The position numbers and the translations under genes are program-made. DNA of 64,000 bases, taken from assembly GCF_001685415.1 (NCBI RefSeq), contig NZ_CP014989.1:868001-932000 (forward strand). Reading direction: 5' to 3'. This document shows positions 16,346 to 25,104 of the stretch, piece by piece. Each line of letters begins with the position of its first letter. Position 1 is the stretch's first letter. The DNA is from Serinicoccus hydrothermalis (GTDB lineage Bacteria; Actinomycetota; Actinomycetes; Actinomycetales; Dermatophilaceae). The notes under the pieces are model-generated. The model was not told the DNA's origin and ran no database searches. It saw nothing but the letters and a program-made list of their open reading frames with translations.

Positions 16346-16351
16346 AGTCTA
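16346..16351 (-). promoter_or_regulatory. -10 box of a leaderless promoter (ROK kinase)
   Basis: TAGACT on the minus strand, six bases before the ATG at 16339. TAAGGT at 16363–16368 is the likely opposite-facing -10 for the acyl-CoA ligase. Confidence 0.6.
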
Positions 16352-16418
16352 TCCGGCACGGGTAAGGTGACCAGGCCGAACGCACCACGACCTGACCACC
16401 GTGAACTGGAGATCCCGC

Positions 16419-18221
16419 GTGCCCGAGGTGTCCGTGCCCCCTCTCGTCCCGACCGCCGTGCCGGGCACCGTCGCCGACTACCCGCGGCGCTGGGCGCGGA
16501 CGCAGCCGGACCGGGTCATGCTGTCGGTCCGCACGGCACCGGGCACGTGGCAGGAGGTCACCGCGGCCGAGCTGCAGCGTCGGATCGACACCCTGGCCAA
16601 GGGCCTCCTCGCCGCGGGCATCGAGGCCGGCGACCGGGTGGGGCTCATGAGCCGCACCCGGTGGGAGTGGACCCTCACCGACCTGGCCCTGTGGACGGTG
16701 GGTGCCGTGCCGGTGCCGATCTACGAGACCAGCTCGCGGGACCAGGTGCGGTGGATCTGCGAGGACTCGGGCGCCGTCGCCGTGGTGGTCGAGGACGCGG
16801 CGATGACGGCCACGGTCTCCCGGGCCCGCGACGGGCTGGACGCGCTGCGCGACGTCTGGCAGATCGAGGCCGGCGCGCTGGACGAGCTCGCCGTGGCGGG
16901 GGCCGAGGTGCCCGACGAGGAGCTGGCGCGTCGTCGGGAGGAGCTGGACCGCGGCGACCTGGCGACGATCATCTACACCTCGGGCACGACGGGGCGCCCG
17001 AAGGGCTGCGAGATCACCCACGACAACCTCATGTCGCTGGTGGAGAACGCCACCGAGCGGCTGGCCGAGATCGTCGACGCCCCCGGGGCCGCGAACCTGG
17101 TCTTCCTGCCCCTGGCGCACGTCTTCGCCCGGTTCATCGAGGTGGTCTGCCTGCACTCGGGGGTCCGGATGGGGCACACCCCGGACGCGAGCTCGGTGCT
17201 GGAGGACCTGGCGGACTTCCGGCCCACCTTCCTGCTCGCCGTGCCCCGGATCTTCGAGAAGATCCACACCTCGGCGGAGCAGACCGCGGCACGGGGCGGC
17301 ACGGCGCGCCTCCGTCTCTTCCGCTGGGCGACCGGGGTGGCCGAGGACTACAGCCGGGCGCTCGACCGGGGCACGGTCGGACCGGCCCTGCGGGTGCGGC
17401 ACGCGGTCGCCGACCGGCTCGTGCTCGCCCGGCTGCGCTCGGCGCTCGGTGGCCGGGTCGACTACGCCATCTCCGGCGGGGCGGCGCTCGGCGAGCGCCT
17501 CGGGCACGTCTTCCGGGGCACCGGGCTGGTCGTGCTCGAGGGCTACGGGCTCACCGAGACGACGGCTCCCGCGACGGTCAACACGCCGGACATGATGCGC
17601 ATCGGCACGGTCGGGCGTCCGCTGCCGGGCACGGCGGTGCGGATCGAGGACACCGGGGAGATCCTCGTGCGCGGGGTCGGGGTCTTTCGCGGCTACCGCG
17701 GCGACGAGGAGGCGACGCGGGCGGCGATGGTCGACGGGTGGCTCCGGACCGGGGACCTCGGCGAGCTCGACGACGACGGCTTCCTGCGGATCACCGGGCG
17801 GCTGAAGGACCTCATCGTCACCGCGGGCGGCAAGAACGTCTCCCCCGGCCCGTTGGAGGACGTGGTGCGGGCCCACCCGCTGGTCTCCCAGTGCGTCGTC
17901 GTGGGCGAGGGCCGGCCCTTCGTGGCCGCCCTCGTCACCCTGGACGAGCAGGTCCTGCCCGGCTGGCTCGAGACGCACGGCCTCACCGGCCTGCCGCCGG
18001 AGGAGGTGGTCGGCCATCCCCGGGTGCGGGAGGAGCTGCAGCAGGCGGTCGACACCGCCAACGCCGGCGTGAGCCGCGCCGAGTCGATCCGCTCCTTCGT
18101 CGTGCTGCCGGAGGACCTGAGCGTCGCGTCGGGGCTGCTCACGCCGTCCCTCAAGGTCCGGCGCTCCCGCGTCGTCGAGGAGCTGGCCGGGCAGATCGAG
18201 GCGATCTACTCCCGCCGCTGA
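16419..18221 (+). CDS. fadD15: long-chain fatty-acid–CoA ligase (FadD15-like)
   Basis: A 600-residue adenylate-forming enzyme that activates fatty acids. The P-loop is IIYTSGTTGRPKGCEITHDN; VVLEGYGLTETTA and WLRTGDLGELDDDGFLRITG are the A5 and A7/A8 core motifs; RLKDLIVTAGGKNVSP holds the hinge and is typical of long-chain ligases. The GTG at 16419 has GGAG seven bases upstream; an in-frame GTG at 16401 is less likely. It matches Rv2187, near plsC in M. tuberculosis. Confidence 0.93.
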   Translation: MPEVSVPPLVPTAVPGTVADYPRRWARTQPDRVMLSVRTAPGTWQEVTAAELQRRIDTLAKGLLAAGIEAGDRVGLMSRTRWEWTLTDLALWTVGAVPVPIYETSSRDQVRWICEDSGAVAVVVEDAAMTATVSRARDGLDALRDVWQIEAGALDELAVAGAEVPDEELARRREELDRGDLATIIYTSGTTGRPKGCEITHDNLMSLVENATERLAEIVDAPGAANLVFLPLAHVFARFIEVVCLHSGVRMGHTPDASSVLEDLADFRPTFLLAVPRIFEKIHTSAEQTAARGGTARLRLFRWATGVAEDYSRALDRGTVGPALRVRHAVADRLVLARLRSALGGRVDYAISGGAALGERLGHVFRGTGLVVLEGYGLTETTAPATVNTPDMMRIGTVGRPLPGTAVRIEDTGEILVRGVGVFRGYRGDEEATRAAMVDGWLRTGDLGELDDDGFLRITGRLKDLIVTAGGKNVSPGPLEDVVRAHPLVSQCVVVGEGRPFVAALVTLDEQVLPGWLETHGLTGLPPEEVVGHPRVREELQQAVDTANAGVSRAESIRSFVVLPEDLSVASGLLTPSLKVRRSRVVEELAGQIEAIYSRR

Positions 18222-18237
18222 GGCCTCGCCGCGGACC

Positions 18238-18597
18238 TCAGCCCGTCGCCCGGCGCGGCCGGTCGAGGACCGCCCCGGCCGCCCGGGTCGCTGCGGCCTC
18301 CTCCGGCGCGACCAGTCCGGCGCGCACGAAGGCACCGACCGCGGCCAGCTCGTCGCTGTCGAGGGCCGCGACCCGCTCACCGCGCTCCGGCACCGCCGGG
18401 ACGGCGCCGGGGTCCGCTGTCCGGGCCGCGGCGGCGGCCCCCTCCTCCGGGGCCGTGGCGGTGGGGGTCTGCAGCCAGATCCGTCCCAGGACGGGCACGA
18501 AGCAGTCGCCGCAGTGCCGCCCCCGCACCGGGCAGGTCTCGCAGTCGATGAGAGCCGTGGACGCGCCCTCCGGGTGGGGTGGTGTGGTCGGGGTCAT
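18238..18597 (-). CDS. small protein with conserved CxxC/CxxC cluster, function unknown
   Basis: A 119-residue protein. DCETCPVRGRHCGDC near residues 20–35 has four Cys in CxxC–x5–CxxC spacing that could bind zinc or an iron–sulfur cluster, followed by FVPVLGRIWL. The C-terminus ALDSDELAAVGAFVRAGLV and PEEAAATRA is helical. The ATG at 18597 has a strong AGGAGGTGG site. It converges with fadD15 at a 16-base gap. Composition suggests a conserved actinobacterial family, but I cannot assign a function. Confidence 0.75.
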   Translation of the reverse strand: MTPTTPPHPEGASTALIDCETCPVRGRHCGDCFVPVLGRIWLQTPTATAPEEGAAAAARTADPGAVPAVPERGERVAALDSDELAAVGAFVRAGLVAPEEAAATRAAGAVLDRPRRATG

Positions 18598-18733
18598 GTC
18601 TCCACCTCCTTCGCCGACGACGCTAGAGGGGGGCACCGACATACCCCCTCCCCCGAGCCCCGCCGGACCGCACCGACGCGTCCACCTCCTCTCCCCGCCG
18701 CCCCGCCTCCCCGGGTCTGTCGGTGGCCTCACC

Positions 18734-18739
18734 TAGCGT
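18734..18739 (+). promoter_or_regulatory. -10 box of a leaderless promoter (repair fusion)
   Basis: TAGCGT, six bases before the ATG at 18746. Confidence 0.6.
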
Positions 18740-18745
18740 CGCGGT

Positions 18746-20542
18746 ATGCAGATGGTGCACCACGGGTTCACCCAGGAGACCTTCGACGACCTGGGCACCG
18801 CCCTGTCCGACGTCACCTTCGTCGTCGTCGACCTGGAGACCACCGGCGGGTCGCCCTCCGGGTCACAGATCACCGAGGTGGGCGCGGTCAAGGTGCGCGG
18901 TGGCGAGGTGCTCGCCGAGTTCCAGACGCTGGTGCGTCCGAGCAGCCCGATCCCGGCCTTCATCACCGTCCTCACCGGCATCACCAACGCGATGGTGGTC
19001 GAGGCACCGCGGATCGCGACGGTGCTGCCGCAGTTCCTGGAGTTCGCGCGGGGCAGCGTGCTGGTCGCGCACAACGCCGGCTTCGACGTCTCCTTCCTCA
19101 AGGCCGCCGCGCAGGAGACCGGCCACCCGTGGCCGGGCTTCGCGGTGCTCGACACGGTGCGGCTGGCGCGGCAGCTGGTGCACAAGGACGAGGCGCCCAA
19201 CCACAAGCTCGCGAGCCTGGCCCGGCTCTTCGGCGCGACCACGACACCGGACCACCGGGCCCTGCACGACGCCCGGGCGACCGTGGACGTGCTGCACGGC
19301 CTGGTCGAGCGGGTGGGCAACCTGGGTGTGCACACCCTGGAGGAGCTGCAGTCCTACAGCTCCCGGGTGAGCCCGGCACAGCGCCGCAAGCGATTCCTGG
19401 CCGAGGCCATGCCCTCGGCCCCCGGGGTCTACGTCTTCCGGGACGCCACGGGCGCGCCCCTCTACGTCGGCACCGCCACCGACCTGCGCCGGCGCACCCT
19501 CACCTACTTCACCGCCTCGGAGTCGCGGCGCCGGATGGCCGAGATGGTCGGCCTGGCCGAGTCGCTGACCCCGATCGTCTGCGCCACGGCGCTCGAGGCC
19601 TCGGTGCGCGAGCTGCGGCTCATCGCCGAGCACCAGCCGCGCTACAACCGCCGCTCGCGCCACCCGGAGAAGGCCGTGTGGGTCCGCCTGACCGACGAGG
19701 CCTTCCCCCGCCTGTCGGTGGTGCGCTCGGTCAAGGAGCGGGACAGCGCGCAGTATGCCGGGCCCTTCGGCTCCCGGCGCAGCGCCGAGGCGGCGATCAC
19801 GGCGCTGCACGAGGTCGTGCCGCTGCGCCAGTGCACCCGCCGGCTCTCGGCGCGCACCCCCGCCGGTGACTCCTGCGTGCTCCTGGAGATCGGCCGGTGC
19901 GGGGGCCCGTGCGTGGGCGCGCAGACCCAGGAGGACTACGCCGAGGTCACCCGCCGGGCCGGGCAGGCGCTCACCGGCGCCACGTCCGACACCGTCGGGA
20001 CGCTGCGCCGGCGGCTCGAGGAGCTGGCGGCGCAGGAGCGCTTCGAGGAGGCCCGCACGTTGCGCGACCGGATGATGGCGCTGGTGCGGGCCACCGCGCG
20101 CAGCCAGCGGCTGCGACCCCTCACCGCCGCGCCGCAGCTCATCGCCGCCCGCCGCGGGGAGGGGGGCGGGTGGGAGCTCGTCTGCGTGCGTCACGGCAGG
20201 CTCGCCGGGGCCTGCGTCAGCCCACGGGGCGCCGACCCGATGCCCTACGTCGCCGCGCTGCGCGAGACGGCGGAGGTCGTCGAGCACCCCGGCGGGGGCA
20301 CCGCCCCGGGGCAGCTGGCGGCGCTGCCCGAGGAGACCGAGCTGGTGCTCCGCTGGCTGGAGTCCCCCGGCGTCCGGCTGGTGGACCTCGAGGGCGAGTG
20401 GACCTGTCCGGTCCGGGGCGCCGGGGCCAGCCGGGCCGAGCTCGAGCCGCAGGCGACCTCGTGGACCGACCAGGGCGAGAGCCGCCCGCCCCTCACCTCC
20501 GGCCGGTTGCTGGACCGCCCGGTCGGCGCCCTGCCCGCGTGA
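18746..20542 (+). CDS. DEDD exonuclease fused to GIY-YIG/UvrC-like nuclease (Rv2191-like)
   Basis: A 598-residue repair protein. Residues about 25–190 are a DnaQ-type 3'-5' exonuclease: FVVVDLETTGG, VLVAHNAGFDVSF, and HRALHDARATVDVL carry the DEDDh residues. Residues about 215–300 form a GIY-YIG nuclease (PGVYVFRDATGAPLYVGTA, then LEASVRELRLIAEHQPRYN), as in UvrC/Cho. LEELAAQERFEEARTLRDRM (about 430–450) is a UVR motif that binds UvrB. The C-terminal RNase H and HhH parts of full UvrC are absent. It probably makes a 3' incision like Cho. Confidence 0.9.
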   Translation: MQMVHHGFTQETFDDLGTALSDVTFVVVDLETTGGSPSGSQITEVGAVKVRGGEVLAEFQTLVRPSSPIPAFITVLTGITNAMVVEAPRIATVLPQFLEFARGSVLVAHNAGFDVSFLKAAAQETGHPWPGFAVLDTVRLARQLVHKDEAPNHKLASLARLFGATTTPDHRALHDARATVDVLHGLVERVGNLGVHTLEELQSYSSRVSPAQRRKRFLAEAMPSAPGVYVFRDATGAPLYVGTATDLRRRTLTYFTASESRRRMAEMVGLAESLTPIVCATALEASVRELRLIAEHQPRYNRRSRHPEKAVWVRLTDEAFPRLSVVRSVKERDSAQYAGPFGSRRSAEAAITALHEVVPLRQCTRRLSARTPAGDSCVLLEIGRCGGPCVGAQTQEDYAEVTRRAGQALTGATSDTVGTLRRRLEELAAQERFEEARTLRDRMMALVRATARSQRLRPLTAAPQLIAARRGEGGGWELVCVRHGRLAGACVSPRGADPMPYVAALRETAEVVEHPGGGTAPGQLAALPEETELVLRWLESPGVRLVDLEGEWTCPVRGAGASRAELEPQATSWTDQGESRPPLTSGRLLDRPVGALPA

Positions 20543-20580
20543 GCCGTCGCGCGGTGGACGTGCGGTGCACGCGCCGACCC

Positions 20581-20612
20581 GGGCCGGCCGCCCGGTCGGT
20601 CACCGCCGGCCC
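20581..20612. terminator. hairpin in a convergent gap
   Basis: GGGCCGGC (20581–20588) pairs with GCCGGCCC (20605–20612) over a 16-base loop, between the repair fusion and the AsnC-like gene, whose stops face each other. No T-run. Confidence 0.4.
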
Positions 20613-20637
20613 TCGGTCAGCCGCAGCCCTGCGCCGG

Positions 20638-20919
20638 TCAGTGCTCGAGACCGAGCGAGAAGCCGGCCTCGAGGTCGGAGGAGGAGTAGGTCCGGAAGGA
20701 GATGTGCGTCGTCGTCTCCCGGACGCCCTGCACCTTGTTGAGCCGGTCGGCGATGACGTCGGCGAAGTCCTCGTGCCGCTCGACCCGGGCGATCGCGATG
20801 AGGTCGACGTCACCGGTGACGGAGTAGACCTCGCGGATGCCCTCGATCTCGGCGATCTCCTGGGCGACCTCGGGGATGCGGCCGACCTCGGCCCTGATGA
20901 CGACGATGGCTGAAATCAC
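20638..20919 (-). CDS. stand-alone Lrp/AsnC ligand-binding (RAM) domain protein
   Basis: A 93-residue protein comprising only the alpha/beta ligand-binding half of Lrp/AsnC regulators (AIVVIRAEVGRIPEVAQEIA, YSVTGDVDLIAIARV); the helix-turn-helix is missing. Such domains form oligomers and bind amino acids, and may act as partner or sensor. The GTG at 20919 follows TAGAGT by six bases, so it appears leaderless. Confidence 0.85.
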   Translation of the reverse strand: MISAIVVIRAEVGRIPEVAQEIAEIEGIREVYSVTGDVDLIAIARVERHEDFADVIADRLNKVQGVRETTTHISFRTYSSSDLEAGFSLGLEH

Positions 20920-20925
20920 AGCGTC

Positions 20926-20931
20926 ACTCTA
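20926..20931 (-). promoter_or_regulatory. -10 box of a leaderless promoter (RAM protein)
   Basis: TAGAGT on the minus strand, six bases before the GTG at 20919. Confidence 0.6.
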
Positions 20932-20939
20932 GCGCCCGG

Positions 20940-21275
20940 TCAGCCCCACCCGAGCTGGTGCAGCCGGGCGTCGTCGATCCCGAAGTGGTGGGCGATCTCG
21001 TGCACGACGGTGACCGCGATCTCGTCCAGCAGCTCCTCCCGGTCCTCGCACATCCGGAGCAACGGGCCCCGGTAGATGAAGATCCGGTCCGGCAGCTGCA
21101 TCCCCAGGTCGCGCTCGGTGAGCGGTATGCCGTCGTAGAGTCCGAGCAGGTCGGGGTCCTCCGGCGGGGGCTCGCCCTCGACGAGGAAGACGACGTTGTC
21201 CAGCCGGTCCATGAGCGCGCTCGGCACGAGGTCGAGGGAGTCACCCACCGCGTCCTCGAACTCCTGGGCCGACAT
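20940..21275 (-). CDS. small zincin-like metallopeptidase
   Basis: A 111-residue member of the short actinobacterial metallopeptidase family. VTVVHEIAHHFGIDDARLHQLGW holds HExxH and the extended Gly-x-Asp ligand region. PDRIFIYRGPLLRMC precedes it. The ATG at 21275 is preferred (MSAQEFEDAV). It follows the qcrB end on the same strand, with a terminator-like hairpin between them, so it may be expressed on its own. The substrate is unknown. Confidence 0.82.
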   Translation of the reverse strand: MSAQEFEDAVGDSLDLVPSALMDRLDNVVFLVEGEPPPEDPDLLGLYDGIPLTERDLGMQLPDRIFIYRGPLLRMCEDREELLDEIAVTVVHEIAHHFGIDDARLHQLGWG

Positions 21276-21279
21276 CGTC

Positions 21280-21313
21280 AGCGCCCCGCCGTCCTCCTCG
21301 GGGGCGGGGCGCT
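21280..21313 (-). terminator. hairpin after the qcrCAB operon
   Basis: AGCGCCCCGCC (21280–21290) pairs with GGCGGGGCGCT (21303–21313), 12-base loop, 17 bases after the qcrB stop. It ends four bases before the metallopeptidase start codon. Confidence 0.55.
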
Positions 21314-21330
21314 GCGCGTCGTGCGGGTGC

Positions 21331-23136
21331 TCAGTGATGACCGGGCGTCTGCACGGCCGAGCCGTGCGTGTCGCTGAAGTCGTCGTCACCGATGCTGTCG
21401 TTGACCGGGACCCCGAGCTGCGGCGTCTCCGCCTCCTCCAGGGCGTCGTGCTCACCGTGGTGGTGCGCTGCTGCCAGCTCGGCGGGCGTGACCGCCGTGA
21501 CGGTGTCCTTGTAGAAGAACGAGGACAGGGCGTCGCGGGCACCGGCGAGCGGGTTGCGGCGACGGGCCACGCCACGCTCGTCCACCTCGGGGCCCTGCGT
21601 GAGCCCGATCGGCGTGGGCGTGTCGTAGTCGACCAGCGCCCAGCGCTCGTACTCGTCCAGCGGCTCGTGCGCCTCGAAGAACCGGCCCTCGGGGGTCCGC
21701 ACGATGCGCCCGGTCTCGTTGCCGTGCAGCACGCGCTCCCGGTCGTGCCGCTGCAGCGACAGGCACAGACGCTTGACCACGAAGAAGACCAGCACCGGCA
21801 GCACGAAGAAGAGCGTCCGGAAGAGGATCGTCAGGTCGTTGATCGAGAGCCCGAGCTTGATCGCGAGGATGTCGTTGACGCAGGCCAGCGCCAGCACGAG
21901 GTAGATCGAGATCGCCGCGGCGCCGATCGCGGTCCGGGTCGGGGCGTTGCGGGGACGCTGCAGGATGTGGTGCTCCCGCTTGTCCCCCGTGATCCAGGCC
22001 TCGAGGAAGGGATAGACACCGAGCACGACCCACACCAGCGGCAGCAGCACGAGCGACCCGAGGAAGATGTTGAAGCTCCACACGGTGTCGAAGATCGTGA
22101 GCTCCAACCAGCCCGGGAGCAGGCGCAGCGCGCCGTCGGAGAACCACATGTAGAAGTCCGGCTGGCTGCCCGCCGTCACCTGGGTCGGGTCGTAGGGACC
22201 GTAGACCCAGACACCGTTGATCTGGACCAGCGCCGAGACGAGGGCGGTGATGCCGAAGACGACGAAGAAGAAGCCGCCCGCCTTGGCCGCGTAGACCGGC
22301 ATGATGGGGAAGCCCACCACGTTGTTGTTGGTCCGCCCGGGCCCGGGGTACTGGGTGTGCTTGTGGATGACGACCAGGGCCAGGTGCGCCACGAACAGAC
22401 CGACGATGATGGCCGGCAGCAGCAGCACGTGCGCGATGTAGAGACGGGGGATGATCGACTCCCCGGGGAACTCCCCGCCGAAGACGAAGAAGGTCATCCA
22501 GGTGCCGATGACCGGGGCCGACATCATGAAGCCGTTCATGGCGCGGATCCCGGTGCCCGAGAGCAGGTCGTCCGGGAGGGAGTAGCCGGCGAAGCCCTCG
22601 ATGATGGCCAGCAGCGACAGGACGACGCCGATGACCCAGTTGATCTCGCGCGGCTTGCGGAAGGCGCCGGTGAAGAAGACGCGGGCCGCGTGCAGCGCGA
22701 TGCCGACGATGAAGAAGAGCGCCGACCAGTGGTGCAGCTGCCGGATGAGCAGGCCGCCCTTGACCTCGAAGCTGATGTCGAGGGTGGAGGCATACGCCTC
22801 GGACATGCCGACACCCTTGAGCGGCACGTAGGCCCCGTCGTAGGTGACGTGACCCATGCTCGGGACGAACCACAGCGTGAGGAAGGTGCCGGTGACCAGC
22901 GCGATGATCATGGAGTACATCGCGATCTCGCCGAGCAGGAAGCTCCAGTGGTCCGGGAAGACCTTCTTCAGCGCGAAGCGCAGCCCCTTGGCCGCGCCGA
23001 CCCGCTCGTCGGCCCAGACCAGCGCACCGGGGAACTTGGCGTCCGGGCTGGACTGGTCGGTCTGGTCGAAGGGTCGCTCCGGGGGCGTGTCGTCGGACCG
23101 CAGGCCGCCCGCTCCCTGGGGAACATGTGTCGTCAT
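21331..23136 (-). CDS. qcrB: cytochrome bc1 complex cytochrome b subunit
   Basis: A 601-residue membrane subunit with about nine helices that oxidises menaquinol and holds hemes bL and bH. RQLHHWSALFFIVGIALHAARVF and IPRLYIAHVLLLPAIIVGLFVAHLALVVIHKHTQ contain the four heme-ligand histidines. The long soluble C-terminus is usual for actinobacterial bcc complexes. The ATG at 23136 overlaps the qcrA stop by four bases (ATGA). It is the last gene of ctaE-qcrC-qcrA-qcrB. Confidence 0.96.
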   Translation of the reverse strand: MTTHVPQGAGGLRSDDTPPERPFDQTDQSSPDAKFPGALVWADERVGAAKGLRFALKKVFPDHWSFLLGEIAMYSMIIALVTGTFLTLWFVPSMGHVTYDGAYVPLKGVGMSEAYASTLDISFEVKGGLLIRQLHHWSALFFIVGIALHAARVFFTGAFRKPREINWVIGVVLSLLAIIEGFAGYSLPDDLLSGTGIRAMNGFMMSAPVIGTWMTFFVFGGEFPGESIIPRLYIAHVLLLPAIIVGLFVAHLALVVIHKHTQYPGPGRTNNNVVGFPIMPVYAAKAGGFFFVVFGITALVSALVQINGVWVYGPYDPTQVTAGSQPDFYMWFSDGALRLLPGWLELTIFDTVWSFNIFLGSLVLLPLVWVVLGVYPFLEAWITGDKREHHILQRPRNAPTRTAIGAAAISIYLVLALACVNDILAIKLGLSINDLTILFRTLFFVLPVLVFFVVKRLCLSLQRHDRERVLHGNETGRIVRTPEGRFFEAHEPLDEYERWALVDYDTPTPIGLTQGPEVDERGVARRRNPLAGARDALSSFFYKDTVTAVTPAELAAAHHHGEHDALEEAETPQLGVPVNDSIGDDDFSDTHGSAVQTPGHH

Positions 23137-24245
23137 GTCTCGTCAACTCCCAACAGCCCGGGACGGTTGCGCTCCCAGAAGCTCGGTCCGATCGGCTCGC
23201 GGAATGCGCCGGCGGCCACGATGTAGCCCTCGCCGTCGACGGTGATCGGCAGCTGCGGCAGCGGCCGCTTCGCCGGTCCGAAGATCACCTTGCAGTCGTC
23301 GGTCATGTCGAAGGTCGACTGGTGGCAGGGGCACAGCAGGTGGTGGGTCTGCTGCTCGTAGAGGGCTACCGGGCACCCGACGTGGGTGCAGACCTTGGAG
23401 TAGGCCACGATCCCCTCGTAGCCCCAGTCCCGCTGCTTCTGGCTCTGGATGATCTCGGGGTCCAGCCGGACGAGGATGACCTGGTCCTTGGCCTTGGCGA
23501 GCATCGCCTCCTCGGCCCCGTGCTCCTCGACCGCCGCGTGGCCGACCCAGCCGTCCGGCATGACGTGGAAGACCGAGCCCTGGGTGACGTCCGCGGCGCG
23601 GATCGCGGCACCGGAGGGGTCGATCATGAGCCGGGTCCCCTCCTCCCAGTTCGTGGTGTAGAGACCCCGGCCCGGGCGCGGGCCCAGCCCCGCCACGACC
23701 GGGAGGACCAGCGGGAGCGCGAAGAGCCCGAGCGCGCCACCGGCCGACCCGAGGATGGCCGCGCGGCGGTTGAGCTGCGAGCTGCGCCAGCCGTGCGAGA
23801 GCTGACGGCCCACCGCGAGCCGGTCGTCGTCGTCCGAGGCCTGCGGGTGGCGCTCCTCGACGACCTCCTCGTCGGGCATGAGGGTCTTGGCCCAGTGGAT
23901 GGCACCCAGCCCGATGCACAGCAGGGACAGGCCCATGGTGACGCCGAGCGCGACGTGGTAGAGGTTCACCTCGCCGATGCCGAGCAGGTAGCCCTTGAGA
24001 TCAGGGTCGATCGCGAAGTAGGCGACGACGAAGGCGATCGAGGCGAGCGCGGAGATGGTGAACAGCCCCACGACCTGCATCTCGGCGCGGCGGGCGGCCT
24101 TGGGGTCGTCGTCGGCGCGCCGCGGCACGTGCGGCGGCAGGCCGGGGTTCTCGAACCGGTCGGTCAGCGCCGGCGCCGCCCCGTGCTCACGGGTGGCCGG
24201 GGCGGTGCTGTCGTGGTCCGGGGTCGGGTTCGTCGGGTTGGTCAC
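23133..24245 (-). CDS. qcrA: cytochrome bc1 complex Rieske iron–sulfur subunit
   Basis: A 370-residue Rieske protein of the actinobacterial type with three N-terminal helices (VVGLFTISALASIAFVVAYF; LGVTMGLSLLCIGLGAI; LGLFALPLVLPVVAGL) rather than one. CTHVGCP and CPCHQSTFD bind the [2Fe-2S] cluster. The GTG at 24245 starts two bases after the qcrC stop. It takes electrons from menaquinol at the QcrB site and passes them to QcrC. Confidence 0.95.
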   Translation of the reverse strand: MTNPTNPTPDHDSTAPATREHGAAPALTDRFENPGLPPHVPRRADDDPKAARRAEMQVVGLFTISALASIAFVVAYFAIDPDLKGYLLGIGEVNLYHVALGVTMGLSLLCIGLGAIHWAKTLMPDEEVVEERHPQASDDDDRLAVGRQLSHGWRSSQLNRRAAILGSAGGALGLFALPLVLPVVAGLGPRPGRGLYTTNWEEGTRLMIDPSGAAIRAADVTQGSVFHVMPDGWVGHAAVEEHGAEEAMLAKAKDQVILVRLDPEIIQSQKQRDWGYEGIVAYSKVCTHVGCPVALYEQQTHHLLCPCHQSTFDMTDDCKVIFGPAKRPLPQLPITVDGEGYIVAAGAFREPIGPSFWERNRPGLLGVDET

Positions 24246-24247
24246 GG

Positions 24248-25051
24248 TCAGGCCGCCTTTCGTCCGAGCCACACGGCGGCACCGATGAAGGCCAGGATGC
24301 CGATCGTCCAGGCGAAGAGCGCGTCACCGGCCGGACCGAGGCTGCCGAGCGTGTGCCCGCCCTGGTCGTTGGCGCCGTCCTCGACGCTCTTGAGGAAGGC
24401 GATGACGTCGCGCTTCTCCTCGGGGGTGATGTTCTGGTCGTTGAAGACGGGCATCGACTGCGGCCCGGTGAGCATGGCCTCGTAGATGTGCTGCGGCTCG
24501 ACACCCATGAGCGTGGGCGCGTACTTGCCGCGGGTCAGGGCGCCGCCGGTCCCGGAGGAGTTGTGGCACATCGCGCAGTTCGTGCGGTAGACCGCACCAC
24601 CGGCGGCGGGGTCACCCTGGGAGACGTCCAGCCACTGCGCCTCGGGCACGTCCGGCCCGGGGGCGAGGGAGTCGATGTAGACCGCGAGGGAGGTGATCTC
24701 CTCGTCGCTGAACTTCACCTGCGAGATGTTGCGCTCGGCCTGGACGTCCGGCGCCGGGAGCGGCATGCGCCCGGTGGCGACCTGGAAGTCGACGGCCGCG
24801 GCACCCACGCCGTGCAGCGAGGGGCCGGCGCTGCCGTTGCCCTCGGCGTTGGCACCGTGGCAGGAGGCGCAGTTGCCGAGGAAGAGCTGCCGCCCCTCGG
24901 CCAGCTGCTCCTCGGTGGCGCCCTCGGAGGAGGTGCCGGGCGGCACGTTGGCCTGCATCGCCGCGTAGGCCGTGCCGGTGAAGGCCAGGCCCAGGAAGAT
25001 CAGCACCAGCAGCGCCAGGGGGCTGCGGCGACGGGCGGCGAGGAAACTCAC
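24248..25051 (-). CDS. qcrC: cytochrome bc1 complex diheme cytochrome c subunit
   Basis: A 267-residue diheme cytochrome cc. An N-terminal signal anchor (SPLALLVLIFLGLAFTGTAYA) precedes heme sites CASCHG and CAMCHN, and a C-terminal helix (FAWTIGILAFIGAAVWLG) anchors it to the membrane. It links the bc1 part directly to the aa3 oxidase, as in actinobacterial supercomplexes. The GTG at 25051 has GGAAGGA upstream; an ATG at 25099 would add a Pro-rich 16-residue extension. Confidence 0.95.
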   Translation of the reverse strand: MSFLAARRRSPLALLVLIFLGLAFTGTAYAAMQANVPPGTSSEGATEEQLAEGRQLFLGNCASCHGANAEGNGSAGPSLHGVGAAAVDFQVATGRMPLPAPDVQAERNISQVKFSDEEITSLAVYIDSLAPGPDVPEAQWLDVSQGDPAAGGAVYRTNCAMCHNSSGTGGALTRGKYAPTLMGVEPQHIYEAMLTGPQSMPVFNDQNITPEEKRDVIAFLKSVEDGANDQGGHTLGSLGPAGDALFAWTIGILAFIGAAVWLGRKAA

Positions 25052-25104
25052 GCGGCGGTCCTTCCGGGGTGCGGGGGCGGGGTCGGGACGGTGCGGCATA
25101 CCGC

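Noticed and set aside
15470-18736. Very long plus-strand frame across the ROK genes and fadD15
   Set aside because: It crosses two strands' worth of well-supported genes in a shadow frame, with Arg/Gly/Pro-rich composition.
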